Shown: positions 41,433-53,813, counted from the first letter of the stretch. The stretch: DNA of 64,000 nt from Aspidapion aeneum (GCA_963576565.1 OY755044.1:45245235-45309234), one strand, 5' to 3'. A program made the numbers and translations. Notes: generated from the letters alone by a model not told the origin.

Positions 41433-41560
41433 GGATGAAAAATAACATACCAGGGATAAAAAGTAACAAATTGGGATGAATACTGACCTGTTAGGGATGT
41501 AAAAATAGGAATAAAAAGTGATTGATCAGAGATAAACAGGACAAATATAAAAAAGTCAAA
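41433..41560. repeat. degenerate 20-bp tandem repeat
   Basis: GGGATGAAAAATAACATACC, GGGATAAAAAGTAACAAATT, GGGATGAATACTGACC and further variants follow each other about every 20 bases. Confidence 0.55.
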
Positions 41561-42769
41561 ACTTATAACTAAAAAAAACTCGTAAAATTTTAACTCGTAA
41601 AAAAGTGTATTTTTATCCCTCCCTTTGGTCTACAAATTTTTCGCCTTGGAATAAAAACCCAGATTGCCAAGAAACCCAGGCGATTCAGCCGAGCCGTTTA
41701 CTGTGACCGGACCCTATTTCAATAATGTACACAGTTTCAACACTTGATTATTTGCCTTGCGAAAGCATGCGACGTTGTCATGTAAATACCAACGGATGCC
41801 TTCACCCCGCGGCATATTGACTAGACACAGGTAAACGAAGAACAAAAATCGCTTTAACAATGTTTGTCTGTACACTAGGCCCACATTCTCTGCACTGTAG
41901 AATTTCATAGCGATATATTTTTTTGTCTGCAATATATAGAAAAAAAGAACATGTCGCTACAGAATTTGACAGTACAGAATCCGCGGCGGAGAACGCTCTC
42001 GGTTTTTTATTGGTTAATAGGTAATAAGGTTCCCTCGTTCGATTTTGCTGTCCGGGCGCGGTTATAATTTTAAACTTTTTGTCCTGTTTTAGTTCTTAGA
42101 TTATTATATTTAGTCTGAAAAAAAGAGGTCATCTACGTCATTGGGAGAGCCGCAACTGCTATTTAGTTAAAAGAAAATTTCCTGACAAAGACAGTTGCCC
42201 ACCTCCTGTCTAGTTTTCATAAATCGTCTGCTACTTTTTATTTTATAGATTATAAAATAAGCATATTTTATTCCTAGAATAATTTAGGAATATTTAAGCG
42301 TGTTATCCGTAAAAATTTTGAAACTTAAAAGTCACAATATTTTTATCAAAAAGTTTAGGGATTACAGTTCTAATCTTCGTTTGTGACTAAGAAAAAAATC
42401 TAATTCTGAATATACCTAACAATAAAGATCTGGTAAATTAAAAATCCGAGATTTTCAATGGCTCCCGAAAATTAAAAACTGTCAAAATCATCAAAATGCA
42501 GGCCACATCTAATAGTATAAGTATAATCCAGAAGATCACTGTCCTATTTTAACATGTCCGCTCCTCCCATTGCGTCAAAGATTAAAAGAAATGAATTTAA
42601 AACGTTTTAAACTTTCAAACAGCAGCGGCTCTCCAAAAACCACCACCTAAGAAGTTGCTTTTCATTCGGAAAAGAATGTAAATATTTCGAAAAGGCTACA
42701 AAGCCAGGTGTCAAGAATCGGTCAAGGAAGTTAGATAAGTCAGAAATGGTCAGAGATTAGTCTATAATC
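41561..42769. other. spacer, nothing recognised
   Basis: Slightly GC-richer near 41640..42060 but without a motif-bearing ORF. The section from 42570 leads into the satellite array. Confidence 0.35.
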
Positions 42770-44360
42770 CACTTTTTGGCTAGTTGCCGCCTAGTTATTA
42801 AGTCACACAAAAGGAGTGTTTTGGTACTGGTGTGTGAAAGCATTTAATGCTTCAAAGTTGATAACAATACATGATCTATGCAAACTTTTAATTTTAAAAA
42901 TAAATAAAAGGAAAAATGTTTTGCGAAGACCATGACGAATGCGGATTAAAAAAGTCTTGTAAATATAACAACTTCTCAAATATCCATTTTTCTGAGACTT
43001 GGGTTTTCTCATTGTTCTCTTTTTGGGTTAGTTGCTGCCTAGTTATTAGGTCACACAAAATGAGTGTTTTGGCACTGGTGTGTGTGTAAATGCTTCAAAG
43101 TTGATAACCATACTTGATGTATGCAAACTTTTAATTTTAAAAATAAAAAAAAGGAAAAATGTTTTGCGAAGACCATGGCGAATGCGGATTAAAAAAGTCT
43201 TGTAAGTATAACAACTTATCAAATATCCATTTTTCTGAGACTTGGGTTTTCTCAGTATTCTCTTTTTGGGTTAGTTGCTGCCTAGTTATTAAGTCACACA
43301 AAAGGAGTGTTTTGGCACTGGTGTGTGTGTAAATGCTTCAAAGTTGATAACCATACTTGATGTATGCAAACTTTTAATTTTAAAAATAAATAAAAGGAAA
43401 AATGTTTTGCGAAGACCATGGCGAATGCGGATTAAAAAAGTCTTGTAAATATAACAACTTTTCAAATATCCATTTTTCTGAGACTTGGATTTTCTCACTC
43501 TTCTTTTTGGTTGCTGGTGTGTGAAAGCATTTAATGCTGCAAACTTTTAATTTTAAAAATAAATAAAAGGAAAAATCTTTTGCGAAGACCATGGCAAATG
43601 CGGATTAAAAATGTCTTGTAAATATAACAACTTTTCAAATATCCATATTTCTGAGACTTGGGTTTTCTCACTATTCTCTTTTTGGGTTAGTTGCTGCCTA
43701 GTTATTAAGACACACAAAAGGAGTGTTTTGGTACTGGTGTGTGAAAGCATTTAATGCTTCAAAGTTGATAACAATACATGATGTATGCAAACTTTTAATT
43801 TTAAAAATAAATAAAAGGAAAAATGTTTTGCGTAGACCATGGCGAATGCGGATTAAGAAAGTCTTGTAAATATAACAACTTTTCAAATATCCATTTTTCT
43901 GAGACTTGGGTTTTCTCAGTCTTTTTTTTTTGGTTAGTTGCTGCCTAGTTATTAAGTCACACAAAAGGAGTGTTTTGGTACTGGTGTGTGAAAGCATTTA
44001 ATTCTTCAAGGTTGATAACAATACATGATGTATGCAAACTTTTAATTTTAAAAATAGATAAAAGGAAACATGTTTTGCGAAGACCATGGCGAATGCGGAT
44101 TAAAAAAGTGTTGTAAATATAACAACTTTTCAAATATCCATTTTTCTGAGACTTGGGTTTTCTCACTGTTCTCTTTTTGGGTTAGTTGCTGCCTAGTTAT
44201 TAAGTCACACAAAAGGAGTGTTTTGGTATTGGTTTGTGAAAGCATTTAATGCTTCAAAGTTGATAACAATACATGATGTATGGAAACTTTTAATTTTAAA
44301 AATAAATAAAAGGAAAAATGTTTTGCGAAGAGCATGGCGAATGCGGATTAAAAATAAATC
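42770..44360. repeat. satellite array, unit about 245 bp, seven copies
   Basis: Units start near 42770, 43016, 43259, 43499, 43674, 43920 and 44167, each opening with CTTTTTGGGTTAGTTGCTGC and including TTAAGTCACACAAAAGGAGT and GACCATGGCGAATGCGGATT. The fourth is shortened by about 70 bp. Copies are very alike, so the array is young or homogenised. The minus-strand ORFs in it recur with the unit and are not genes. Confidence 0.92.
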
Positions 44361-44735
44361 AATTATAATATGAGTTTTAAAGATTTAAAATGGGCATAGT
44401 TTGTTAAGATAAGAAATAATTGCGAATCCAACATCTACAAAGCCCAGTTTTAATTTAGCTCTTCAAGTTTCTAAAAGGAGATAATGGAAAAGTGAACAAT
44501 AGCGCATCAGTAGTCTTCCATATCACACAACTTTTGAAAAACTAATTTTTCTGAGACTGGGCCTTTTTCGCTGTTTTCTTTTTGGGATAGTTGTTGCCTA
44601 GTTATTAAGTGACACCAAGCAATGGTTGCACAGATGGAGGTACTGGTGTGGAAAAGCATTTAATAAATCAAAGTTGATAACAACAAAAATAAATAAGTAA
44701 AAGGAGAAATGTTTTGGGAAGAGTAATAACATAAC
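44361..44735. repeat. diverged edge of the satellite array
   Basis: From about 44521 the unit returns with many changes (CTGAGACTGGGCC, TTTTTGGGATAGTTGTTGCC, then AAAGGAGAAATGTTTTGGGAAG). Positions 44361..44520 are a looser copy or an insertion. Confidence 0.7.
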
Positions 44736-45159
44736 TTTGAAATGTATAATAATATGCGGAGTTGTTGTTTTGAAAAGCTAATAAATAACTGTGAATCAAA
44801 CAACCACAAAGTCCGGTTTTAGGTGTTGAACTTTCTTATTTGCATTTGCGCCCCCCTCCCTAAATGTAAATAATTTCCTAATTTCAAAAAAAAGAAAGAA
44901 TCAATCAATCAAGATAGAAATTTAAACTTATTCCTATCTACATAATATTATTATACAATCGATACACTCATTCCTAACGATGTATACTGTAAAGAATATA
45001 ATTCGTTTTTTCCGTGAATGAGTTTTACAAAGAAAGTATGGTCCAAATATTCCTTTCCTTTGTGAGAAACGATGGTTTCTAAAAAACAAAAGTATTTCTG
45101 TATTTAAGAATAACTTTTTGGGCATCCTTGAAGACCTTTAAAAACTATCAGAAGACGGT
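44736..45159. other. spacer
   Basis: AT-rich, no recognised feature; a short minus-strand ORF at 44934..45125 lacks motifs. Confidence 0.3.
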
Positions 45160-45745
45160 AATTGGGCAACTAGAAAGGTGGCATTTCAGCTTTGCAGTGC
45201 TTCAACAAGACCGGTATTTATTATTTCCCTGTGCCTGATTTCAATACCTTGCAATCCAAATGTTTAGATTAGATTAAATCTAATTAAACATCATCGCGAA
45301 TCTGCAGAAGATGTCATGAACCCTATCTTAGCTGAAGCGGGCACACATGCAGATAAACTTGTAATAGATTTATAGGTGCCAAGGATATTTGGGCGATAGG
45401 AAAGTCGTACGAACGTTCCCGCAAATAACCCATCAGAACACTGAAAAAAATATTTAGTATTACCTTATTTTTTGCTGACTTTTTTTACTTTACATATGAC
45501 CATCGCTTTTCCGATGATAACTTACCAGTTTTCGAACTAGTGGCACTACATCAACAAAAACTGCTCAACATATTTTGCCAGAATTGTCATGTAATACCGT
45601 AGAACGATCTTTTCAGTGGACAGATTAAGCGATTTGTGCATGCTTAGTATACACCGAAAATTAGTTTCAGAAAAAATAAACAAGTAAAACAAGAGGTTTT
45701 AAGAAGATTTGCTAAAGATTCAAGGCGTTTCGTTTTACTGTAATA
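45160..45745 (+). pseudogene. hAT transposase C-terminal remnant
   Basis: In shifting plus-strand frames the text resembles the end of a ZMYM/hAT-type transposase: LIKHHRESAEDVM near 45285, then near 45600 ERSFS-like wording followed by LCMLSIHRKLVSEKINK and a basic tail with RRFAKDSRRF. The RSFS...LSIHR order is that of the hAT dimerisation domain. Several stops and shifts are present and the catalytic core is lost. Confidence 0.5.
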
Positions 45746-46554
45746 GGTTAAGATTTAGAAAACTGATGTGTATATATGTTCGTTTTATCGTTTTCAATTT
45801 GCTTTGTGTATTTCAATAAATACCTATTTTATTTTTAACTTACTTTTTGCATTTACCCCTCCCTAAGTTTTATACTGCGTACGCTCATGCTATAGGTGTA
45901 AGTAAATGTAAGGAATTTCACTTAAATGCTGACAGCTACATAAATTTAATCATAGAAATTTGTAGCATATCAACACCCCCATCCAAATGACATTGCTGAA
46001 CAGAAATCGAAAAACCTATTGTCGATCGAACAAATTCGAAAAATGTCGATTCATCGCCCTCCTGTAGATCGAAAACCATGTCAATCGGAGCCAAAAAATT
46101 CCAAAAATAAAACACTGAACCATTTAGAACTCCAAACAAAGAAAGAAGAGTGAATGGGCACATTTTCGAAACAGTGTGAAGTCCTGTCCATTAAAATATC
46201 ATTGTAAAGAGGCGCGCATCAGCTTTTTTATCCAAGCTGCATTCTTTTTATTGTACGTCTTCTTCCTTTTCTTTTTTTTTACTCTTCTTTTTTTTTATAA
46301 ATGGCTGTATTGTTGTCAAGTTAGCTAATGTTTGATTTTGTGGTTCGATTGATGGCAGGTGGTTTAATCTGAAGAAGGCTTGCAGCTTGTTGGAATATTT
46401 TTCTTTTGTGATTATACCGATCAAATTGGAAAAACAACCACTTTTCTTTTCTGTTAAGCTCATACTTGCCACTACATGAATAAGGTACCTTATTCAGATG
46501 TTGTCACTAAGTATAGTAGGAAAACACGCTAGTAAAAATAACGTCATCATTCTG
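45746..46554. other. spacer with two unassigned ORFs
   Basis: Minus-strand ORFs at 45936..46163 and 46248..46472 are non-repetitive. The latter (74 codons, starting MASMSLTEKK, ending in a lysine-rich tail) looks protein-like, but I know no family for it. Confidence 0.3.
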
Positions 46555-46790
46555 AATTTTCTTTCTTCCTTTCTAGGCCGTGCAGCAATGGCTTGAGAAG
46601 GTAAAGTTTTACCTTTAAATTTTTTTTGAGATAAAGCATGTCTGTGTGTGAATGCTCTATGATACTGTAAAGAGCCGTTTGGATTTTAAATAAAATTCAT
46701 TAATGCGTTTTTTTAAAGTTTGAAAAATATGCAAACTTTTTAGCTGAGCATCGCATCAATATGTGGTTTTGGAAAAACAGTAGAACATAT
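46555..46790 (+). repeat. dispersed repeat, copy 1
   Basis: It shares with 52090..52500 the sequence of phrases CTAG..CG.GCAGCAATGGCT, GAGATAA, TCTGTGTGTG, CGATACTGTAA.GAGC, TTTGGATTTTA and a closing GCAAACTTTTTAGC. The order is the same and the second copy is longer. Confidence 0.6.
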
Positions 46791-47462
46791 TAAAGTAAAG
46801 AATATGAAGAATAGGGGCGGCTGGCTACTACAGGTAAGTTAAAGGCTGAAAAATTTATATTTTTGTTGACTTGCTTTATCAGAAAAGCTTTCAAGATAGA
46901 AATCGCCCGTGGAAAAAAGTGCACACGGAAAAAAGCGCACAGAGGACACCCCTAAAATTTTGAATAAAATGCAAAAAACTTGATCAAAATATTGCAAAAT
47001 TACACGGTGAAATTGCGAAATTGGTACATTTTCAAAGCCATCAATTAAATTTACTTCGGAGAGCTTCTTTATAAAGCAACTTGACTTGACGCCATTCCAG
47101 AAATTTTCTATATTTTTGTCAGGGGTTTTCGCATTTTTCTGTATCTACGCGAAAAATAGCAACGTTTTTATATTAGAAGGAGCCCGGACAACTAGGTTTG
47201 ATCAAATATACAGATAACTTTTACATAATTATGAACCTAGACGTGAATCATAAGAGGTTTTAAGCAAAACTTATTTATAGTTACGAAAATTTCCAAAAAT
47301 TTTCAAACATACTAAAATAGTTCAGAAATAATAAAAGATCTTCAAGTTTTAAATATTTCGATCATTTTATGAATTTCAATAAAAAAATTTCAAATAATTT
47401 CAAAATTCTAAAAATATTTCAAATATTTTCAAAATTCAAATTTTTTTTCAAAATATACATTT
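46791..47462. other. AT-rich spacer
   Basis: Nothing recognised; a stretch of TTTCAAAAT-like text at 47300..47460 is simple-sequence-like. Confidence 0.35.
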
Positions 47463-47660
47463 GTAAAGGGTGTCACATAACTTAGGAACCAGCAGCAAGT
47501 GATAGAGGAGGATATTTCTGATTAAAAAGTTTATATATAACATGGGGTCGATCAAAACTCATCTGTTTTTTAGATATAGGATTTATAAGGTTAGAGCGGT
47601 GAAGGAAAATAGTTTTTCGAGAACCACTAAACCTATTTTAATGATTCTTACTTTGTTGTG
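47463..47660. repeat. MITE end related to 12320..12973
   Basis: AGTGATAGAGGAGGATATTTC and the 120 bases after it match the complement of the right end of the MITE at 12320. It begins with AAAGGGTGTCACATAACTTA, which may be the true outer end of this family. Confidence 0.6.
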
Positions 47661-47877
47661 AGTGGAGGAGGCGGAGCTTTTCTACAAGTTCGAAGTTACA
47701 GAAATATTTTAAAAATATGTCGGAGCCTAAGAATAAACGGGACTTTTAAAAGAAATTATAATTTTCTGCAAAGTGCAGATTTTTCTAGCTTGACTGTTAT
47801 AATGAAAAAAAAATTGTCCGTTTCTTCTTCTTAACTTAAGCATAGTTAGTCGTCTATAATTGAGACGTTAAACAAAA

Positions 47878-49180
47878 GTGTATAATGTAGCGTTTACGAG
47901 AGTATCTACAACGTCCTATTTTTTAGTGTACCATCAATACACCCAAATAAAAAAATTACAAACTGATGATACACTACACGAAAGAACAACGCTATTGGTG
48001 GAAGGGGTGATGGATCTGTTGGAGCTCTGTCTCCGTAACTCTTATATTGAAGTGAAGGATAAGTTTTACGAGCAAAATGATGGACTTCCAATGGGTTTGT
48101 CTCTTTCGCCAGATGTAGCAAACATCTACATGGAGTGGTTCGAGGACCATGATATCAGCGCAGCAAGAATCAAGCCAAAACTATGGCTACGATACATGGA
48201 TAACAGATTTATTATATGGCCGGCAGATGATAACGAACTACAGAGTTTTCTACACTATCTGAAAATCAATGAAAATTGAAAAATATTTGGTCTTACCTAT
48301 TTTGGATGTTCTTGTCAACAGAAACTTTCAAACCAGTGTATCTAGGAAACCTACACACACGGGACAGTACCTAAATTTTAAGTCTAATCATTCAAACAAG
48401 AAGTTAAAAGAAGTTGGTATTTAAGAGCCGTAAATATTTGTAGTAATGATGAAGAATTAAACACAGAAATTAACATTAAAAAGGACTTACAACAGAAGAG
48501 TTATTTCGAGAAATGAATAAGCTCAACGATCTCTAAAATTAAAAACAAACCAAATGTAGAAAATTTTCAAAATAATAATTTGTTTGGTGTTATTAACATT
48601 TCAGAATTCCAGATAACATAAGACCAGTAGCCAAACGTATTTTCATCGGGAAATACAACAAGGAGTTTTGTAACTAAAATAAAACCAAAAAATCCCTCAA
48701 ATAATAAGGAATGTATTTATCAAATCCCGTGTTAGTGTGGTAAATCATATGTACGTAAAACTAAACACCCTTTTCAGGTTAGAATAAATGAACATCTAAA
48801 ATATACTCAATTAGGGGATATTGAAAAATCCGGTTTAGCCGATCATGCTTGGTCAAATGATCACAGGATTCAGTGGTGAGAAGCTAAAGTTATGCATTGG
48901 CAAAAACGAAAGTTTATTTAAACTGCGTTTATAATGTAGAATAAAAAAGTTTTCAGTCAACCAAGCACGGACATACCAAATGAAAACCACTCCTTAAGGA
49001 AAACAGGCGTCTTAGGATTAAAAAGGGGCGGGCCGTCACACCTTCTTGCACACCAAGAAGTATAAGTAGTTGCCTATAGACTGGATTGTTTAGTTTACAC
49101 TTGAAAACAGTTAGAGATACTTACTAACCGACACGTCGTGTTTAAAATAAATAAACACAATGGAAGTCCGAAATTTTATT
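47878..49180 (+). pseudogene. Penelope-like element: reverse transcriptase and GIY-YIG endonuclease
   Basis: The open part to 48279 has the Penelope-type reverse transcriptase: LCLRNSYIEV, QNDGLPMGLSLSPDVANIYMEWFE and LWLRYMDNRFIIWP. The active site is normally YVDD; here it reads YMDN, so a catalytic Asp is lost. Beyond a frame change [13 protein letters not shown] and [12 protein letters not shown] follow, as in intact elements. From about 48720 the frame with CSCGKSYVRKTKHPFQVRI and IEKSGLADHAWSNDHRIQW is the GIY-YIG endonuclease, though the GIY itself is worn (FIYQIPC). Several stops and shifts are seen; the upstream N-terminal part is missing. Confidence 0.85.
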
Positions 49181-49630
49181 TATACTCAATCATTGTCTAT
49201 GAGTTTCAAATAAAGAATCAATATACCCATTAGACAAACTTTCAGTTCTTGAACTAGTAATATCAAAAAATTTACTTGGTTCCGATTTGACCGAAGTACA
49301 TCTTGATTGATTGAAAATCCGAACTTATTGTATTCGCCTGTTCGAGTATACATGTTGGCATTGTATGGAAAAGGTGTTAACATCATTAAATTTTTATTGT
49401 CTATGGTGATATGAGTACAGTGTTATAACACTGCTATTTAAACGTCATTTATCATCGAATCAGACATGGAAACTTGTGTTTGTTGTATGGTTTGTAAAAA
49501 ATGTTGCCTATTTGTTAAATATTGACCACCAATGAGAGTTTAAAAGTCATCCAATCAATATAAATTTATACCAGCCATGCAGCGGCTTTCGGGATTGTAA
49601 AGCCGAATTCCCAAGTTATTAGGGACATAT
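49181..49630. other. spacer
   Basis: No gene recognised. Minus-strand ORF 49186..49386 lacks motifs. Confidence 0.3.
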
Positions 49631-49856
49631 TGCAATAAGGTCAGCCAGTGCCAGGCACTATTCTGACAGTTTCGCAACTTCTTTTAACATTAGGTGTTTG
49701 TGTATTATGAGAGCCAGAATTAATAGTGCCGCCATTATTAATGGAAAATATACGACTGGATTTATAAATAGATTTTGTTATTTTGGAAAGATCAACTGTT
49801 AGTTTTCAATTGAAAGCTGTCAGGCACCATTACTGCCTGGCTTAATTGCAATAAGT
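49631..49856. repeat. inverted repeat, about 44-bp arms
   Basis: ATTGCAATAAGGTCAGCCAG..TGACAG at the left pairs imperfectly with CTGTCAGG..CTGCCTGGCTTAATTGCAAT at the right. Probably a MITE; the spacer is AT-rich. Confidence 0.5.
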
Positions 49857-50154
49857 GCCTATTCTATCAATAATTTTAATATTGAAATACTGCCATATTG
49901 TTAGCAATATAGCAGGGGAGGGGATATTTGATAGAAACGAATGCGTCTCTTGTGGTTACAGATCGTTCGTTTATGGGTTTATATTGGACAATATAAATTA
50001 AAATATTCGCCACTTTCTCTTTTGTTTATCAAAACAAGTTTTCGTGGCTAATCGTGTAAAAAAAGCTTCTGTTTCTCTCATATTTTTCTATGGATAGCTC
50101 GAAAGCTTTTCCTCACGGGGTTCCACGCCCTCTACACCCCTCACTGCGATGTGA
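49857..50154. other. spacer
   Basis: No feature beyond short ORFs without motifs. Confidence 0.3.
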
Positions 50155-50960
50155 TGTGATGAGATTAAATCATATATCTAAAAACCATATGTTTCTATCT
50201 GTATTGATTCCAAAGTTATTAATTAGACCCCTCACCTACCTTCATCCCCACCCACGATTTTTTCATAAAATTATGTTTTGTTTTCACTACAAAGTTCTGA
50301 ATTTATCCCTTTACACCCGTCAACAACCTCCTTTACACAAAAACCGCAGGTTCGTATCTGTTTTGGTTCCAAAGTTATAATAATAATTTTCCCCTTTACA
50401 CCCCGTTACACCCCGTTACACCACTCAACCAACCCGTCTCCCCCCCAAATTTTTTCATAGCATTAAGTTGTCATCAGATCAAATCATAAATCTGAAAACT
50501 GCATGTTCGTATGAATTTACCACCTTTACACCTCTCACCTCACCACTTTACATCCCTCACCTTCCTCTACCTCCGATTTTTGTTTACAAAATTCTATTGT
50601 TACTAGATCAAAACATAAATCTGAAAACCACGTATCCTTATCTGTTTTGGTTTCAAAGTACTGAAATTCCCCCCTTTACACCCATCACCTACCCTCTTAT
50701 TTTTATTTCATAGAATTCTATTGACATCATATGAAATTATAAATATGAAAACAGCTGTTCATATCTTTTTTGGTTCCAAAGTTATGAATGTATCATTGTT
50801 ACACCTCTTAACCATCACCTCCCCCCCCCCACATTTTATAATATTGTATTGTCATCGGACCTATATTACTGTGCCAAATTTTATTAAAATCGGCTATTTC
50901 TAAGATGAAACGCAAGATTTGATAGACAGCCAGACAGACAGACAGACACACAGTCAGGCT
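50155..50960 (+). repeat. C-rich degenerate tandem repeat ending in (CAGA)n
   Basis: About five units of 150-190 bp share ATAAATCTGAAAAC, then TATCTGTTTTGGTTCCAAAG, CCCCTTTACACCC and CATAAAATTCTATTGTCATC. They end at AAAATCGGCTATTTC and a CAGACAGACAGA tail, as at the 3' end of some insect retroposons. Overlapping ORFs merely translate the units. Confidence 0.65.
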
Positions 50961-52089
50961 CTGTGAAGTTAAATAAAATCGTTTAATGAAAAATAATAAG
51001 ATTTAGCAATACTGCTTTTTAATTATTTTGAGCTGGAATAGAGCACGAATTTTAACATTTCGTGGTTCAGTCTGCTTTATGTTGTGGTTCATTTTCTTGT
51101 TTATTTATCTGAGGGCACGGCAGTGCCCGGCGAAGTTCGCGCAACTGCTGTACCATCTTTTCTTGAAACATATCAGCCCATATTTGACCTATCTAAAAAT
51201 CTACTTCGAATGAGCTATAAAACTCAAACTTTGCACAGACGTAGAACATCATAGAGCTAACAATCCTTCCAAGTTTCATGGACGTATAAAGTAGTTACAA
51301 CCTTTCAAAAAAAACGTCGAAATTGCCACTCATGTATAGATCATCAAAATTCTACTGTACTTCCTGACATGCTACTACAATGCTGAAATTTGGCAGACTG
51401 ATAGAAATTATGACCAAATCCTTAGAAAAATATAAAAAACCCCAAAATTCTAATTTATTTTCCTCTCTTATACATGTAAAATTATAGGAAAAAATGTAAA
51501 AACCTTCGAATTTTAATTAACTTTTCTCCTCTATAAATGTAAAGTTATGTATAAGTAACATTGCCCACTTCCAGAAATGCTGGAGATCTGAGCTTTAAAA
51601 GGCTCATAGGAACTATGATAAAATCATACGAAAAAATTAAGCCACCTCACATTTCAAAAAACATTTCCAACCTAGTAAGAAACTTTTATTTTAAAATTTG
51701 TATTGGAGAACTTGGGTTTACTTTTATCTCAATTCTTTTTACGGAATATCATTTTCGCGTACTTGGCTTTTTTTACGTGAAATGTTTTTGTTATGACATA
51801 TATTGTTTTATCACTAAAAGATTTTACCCATTTTTAACGATATTTTGTATGTGTAGTTAATAAAATAAAAGTCCTTAAATATTTTAATGTTTTATATTTA
51901 TAGGTATCAGTTTTGCACAAAATAAAATTTATGTTTGTCAATATACGTATATATATTTTGTTTGTTTTGACGATGTCAGGCCGCTGCCATGGGCTATAAC
52001 TTTTTTCAAAAAACTAGTCTGTCAAACATGTATTCCACCACAACTAAAAAACTATTTACTTTATTTTCCACGAGTTGTACCTTTTTACT
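50961..52089. other. spacer with one GC-rich hairpin
   Basis: GGGCACGGCAGTGCCC at about 51113 is a perfect 6-bp stem in a GC-rich patch. A 99-codon plus-strand ORF at 51561..51860 is hydrophobic and AT-driven, with no motif. Confidence 0.35.
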
Positions 52090-52500
52090 TTTCTAGCTCG
52101 CACAGCAATGGCTAGAAAAGGTATTGCTTTCGACGAAAAAATGTTTTCTGAGATAACGCCGAAAATGTGTTATTTGGGTGTATTTTGACATAACCTAGCA
52201 GTATCGTCGTGATGTCTGTCTGTGTGTGTGTATATCTGTCCGTAACGCGATAGCTCCTAAACCGCCCAACCGATTTTCATGAAATTTTTAGTTAAAATAG
52301 CATTCGATACTGTAACGAGCTGATTAGATTTTATTCGGCATTCATCAATGCAAATGACAGTTTTTTGACAGTTAAAAAGTTTAAAAAATGCTAACTTTTT
52401 AACGGAGGGTCACATCATTATGGGGTTTTCGGAATGTTATAGCGCACATTTTTTGCAAAAATTTGTATTTTAACTGAAAACTTGGTACGAGCTTTCGTTT
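52090..52500 (+). repeat. dispersed repeat, copy 2
   Basis: Longer copy of the repeat at 46555. It adds a (TG)n-rich GTCTGTCTGTGTGTGTG stretch and CCAACCGATTTTCATGAAATTT, wording common at retroposon ends. Confidence 0.6.
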
Positions 52501-53224
52501 CAGAGATATTTACAAAAAACTTTTTAGGGTTCATATAGCATGGAGTTTACTTGGAGTGTGCTAATGGGTTAGGAAGGTATCAGATCCGTCATGGATCCAT
52601 TTATTTTTCGTATTGACGAGGCGAGAATCGGGGTTAAAAGTTCGTGGTAAAAATCTAATATAAAAGCAATCACAAGTAAAAAATAGTTTTCAAAAGATAG
52701 TTTCTTTTTTGTTTTACTACTTCCAAATATCTACTGATCCGAGACGTTTTGCTCATATATAAATACCGGCGGTGTTGTCTGACCTGATTTTTTATACAAA
52801 TATGACCAAGTAATGGTACCGTTGCCCTTCAAACTTGAAATCATTTTTATGGGTGAGCCGCTGTCTCTAAATTTTATTTGTATAATTATAATTACACCTA
52901 CTATTTTTTAATTAGTATACCTATTACACTAATGTTTTTTATTAAAATCTGCTAATGATGTGAAACAAACTTACAATAACAGACTCGGGCGTTGAATGAA
53001 ATGTGGGAGTGTTGAAATTGGGATTTTTTGCCATCCACCCACACTGTGAATGGTGCATTGTGTGTAATAATTTGTATAAAGGAAAGTCGATAAAAATAGG
53101 CATCAAACATTAATAATATTGCAGCATCAGCAACGCAAGGAGGTTTATGAACTTTATAATACAGGCTAACTAAAAAAAAACTCATAGTTTAAAAAGGTAC
53201 ATGAATTCTATAATTTAAATATAT
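52501..53224. other. spacer
   Basis: AT-rich, no recognised gene; minus-strand ORF 52952..53185 lacks motifs. Confidence 0.3.
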
Positions 53225-53753
53225 CCGAACCGATCCAAACCTATCCATCTATCTATCTATTTAGCCTTCTTCGATCCTTCTTTGGACATAGGCTTCCCCC
53301 ATTATCTTCCACTCTTCCCTGTCTGTCGCTGTGTTCATCTACCTAGTTCCCGCATGTTTCTTCAAATCGTCCGCTCATCTCATTTGAGGTCTTTTCCTAC
53401 CTCTTTAATTTTCCCAAGGTCTCCAGTTTATAATAACAGGCAAATTTCCATTTTAATTTTGCTACTTCTCCTTCGACACCCCTCACTTTTGTTTTATTTC
53501 TTATCCATTCCTTCCTTTTCCTATCTGTTAGCTTTACATGTAGCATTTGCCTTTCCATTCATCTTTGGGCTTTTGGTACCTTATCCATGTTTGATTTTAT
53601 AAGTGTACAGATCTGGGATCCATATGTGATTACTGAGGATATTTTTTATTTTTTATTATTTAGCTTAATTTACCGAATGCTGCCTAGGCCAATCTTACTC
53701 GTCTCTTGATTTCAGCTCTTTGATTTTCTTTTTTTAGTTTAAGAATTTGTCCC

Positions 53754-53756
<3 letters not shown>

Positions 53757-53811
<55 letters not shown>
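53757..53811. repeat. (TA)n microsatellite
   Basis: Uninterrupted TA repeat of about 55 bases. The same place in the sister copy at 7190 has only AATATATATT. Confidence 0.95.

Positions 53812-53813
<2 letters not shown>

Noticed and set aside
42803..44245. Series of similar 65-99-codon minus-strand ORFs
   Set aside because: They recur with the 245-bp satellite unit and include stops at equivalent places; no protein family is suggested.
50090..50903. Four overlapping plus-strand ORFs rich in Pro, Leu and His
   Set aside because: They are translations of C-rich degenerate repeat units.
51561..51860. 99-codon hydrophobic plus-strand ORF
   Set aside because: Phe/Ile/Tyr-rich composition is expected from AT-rich DNA and no conserved motif is seen.
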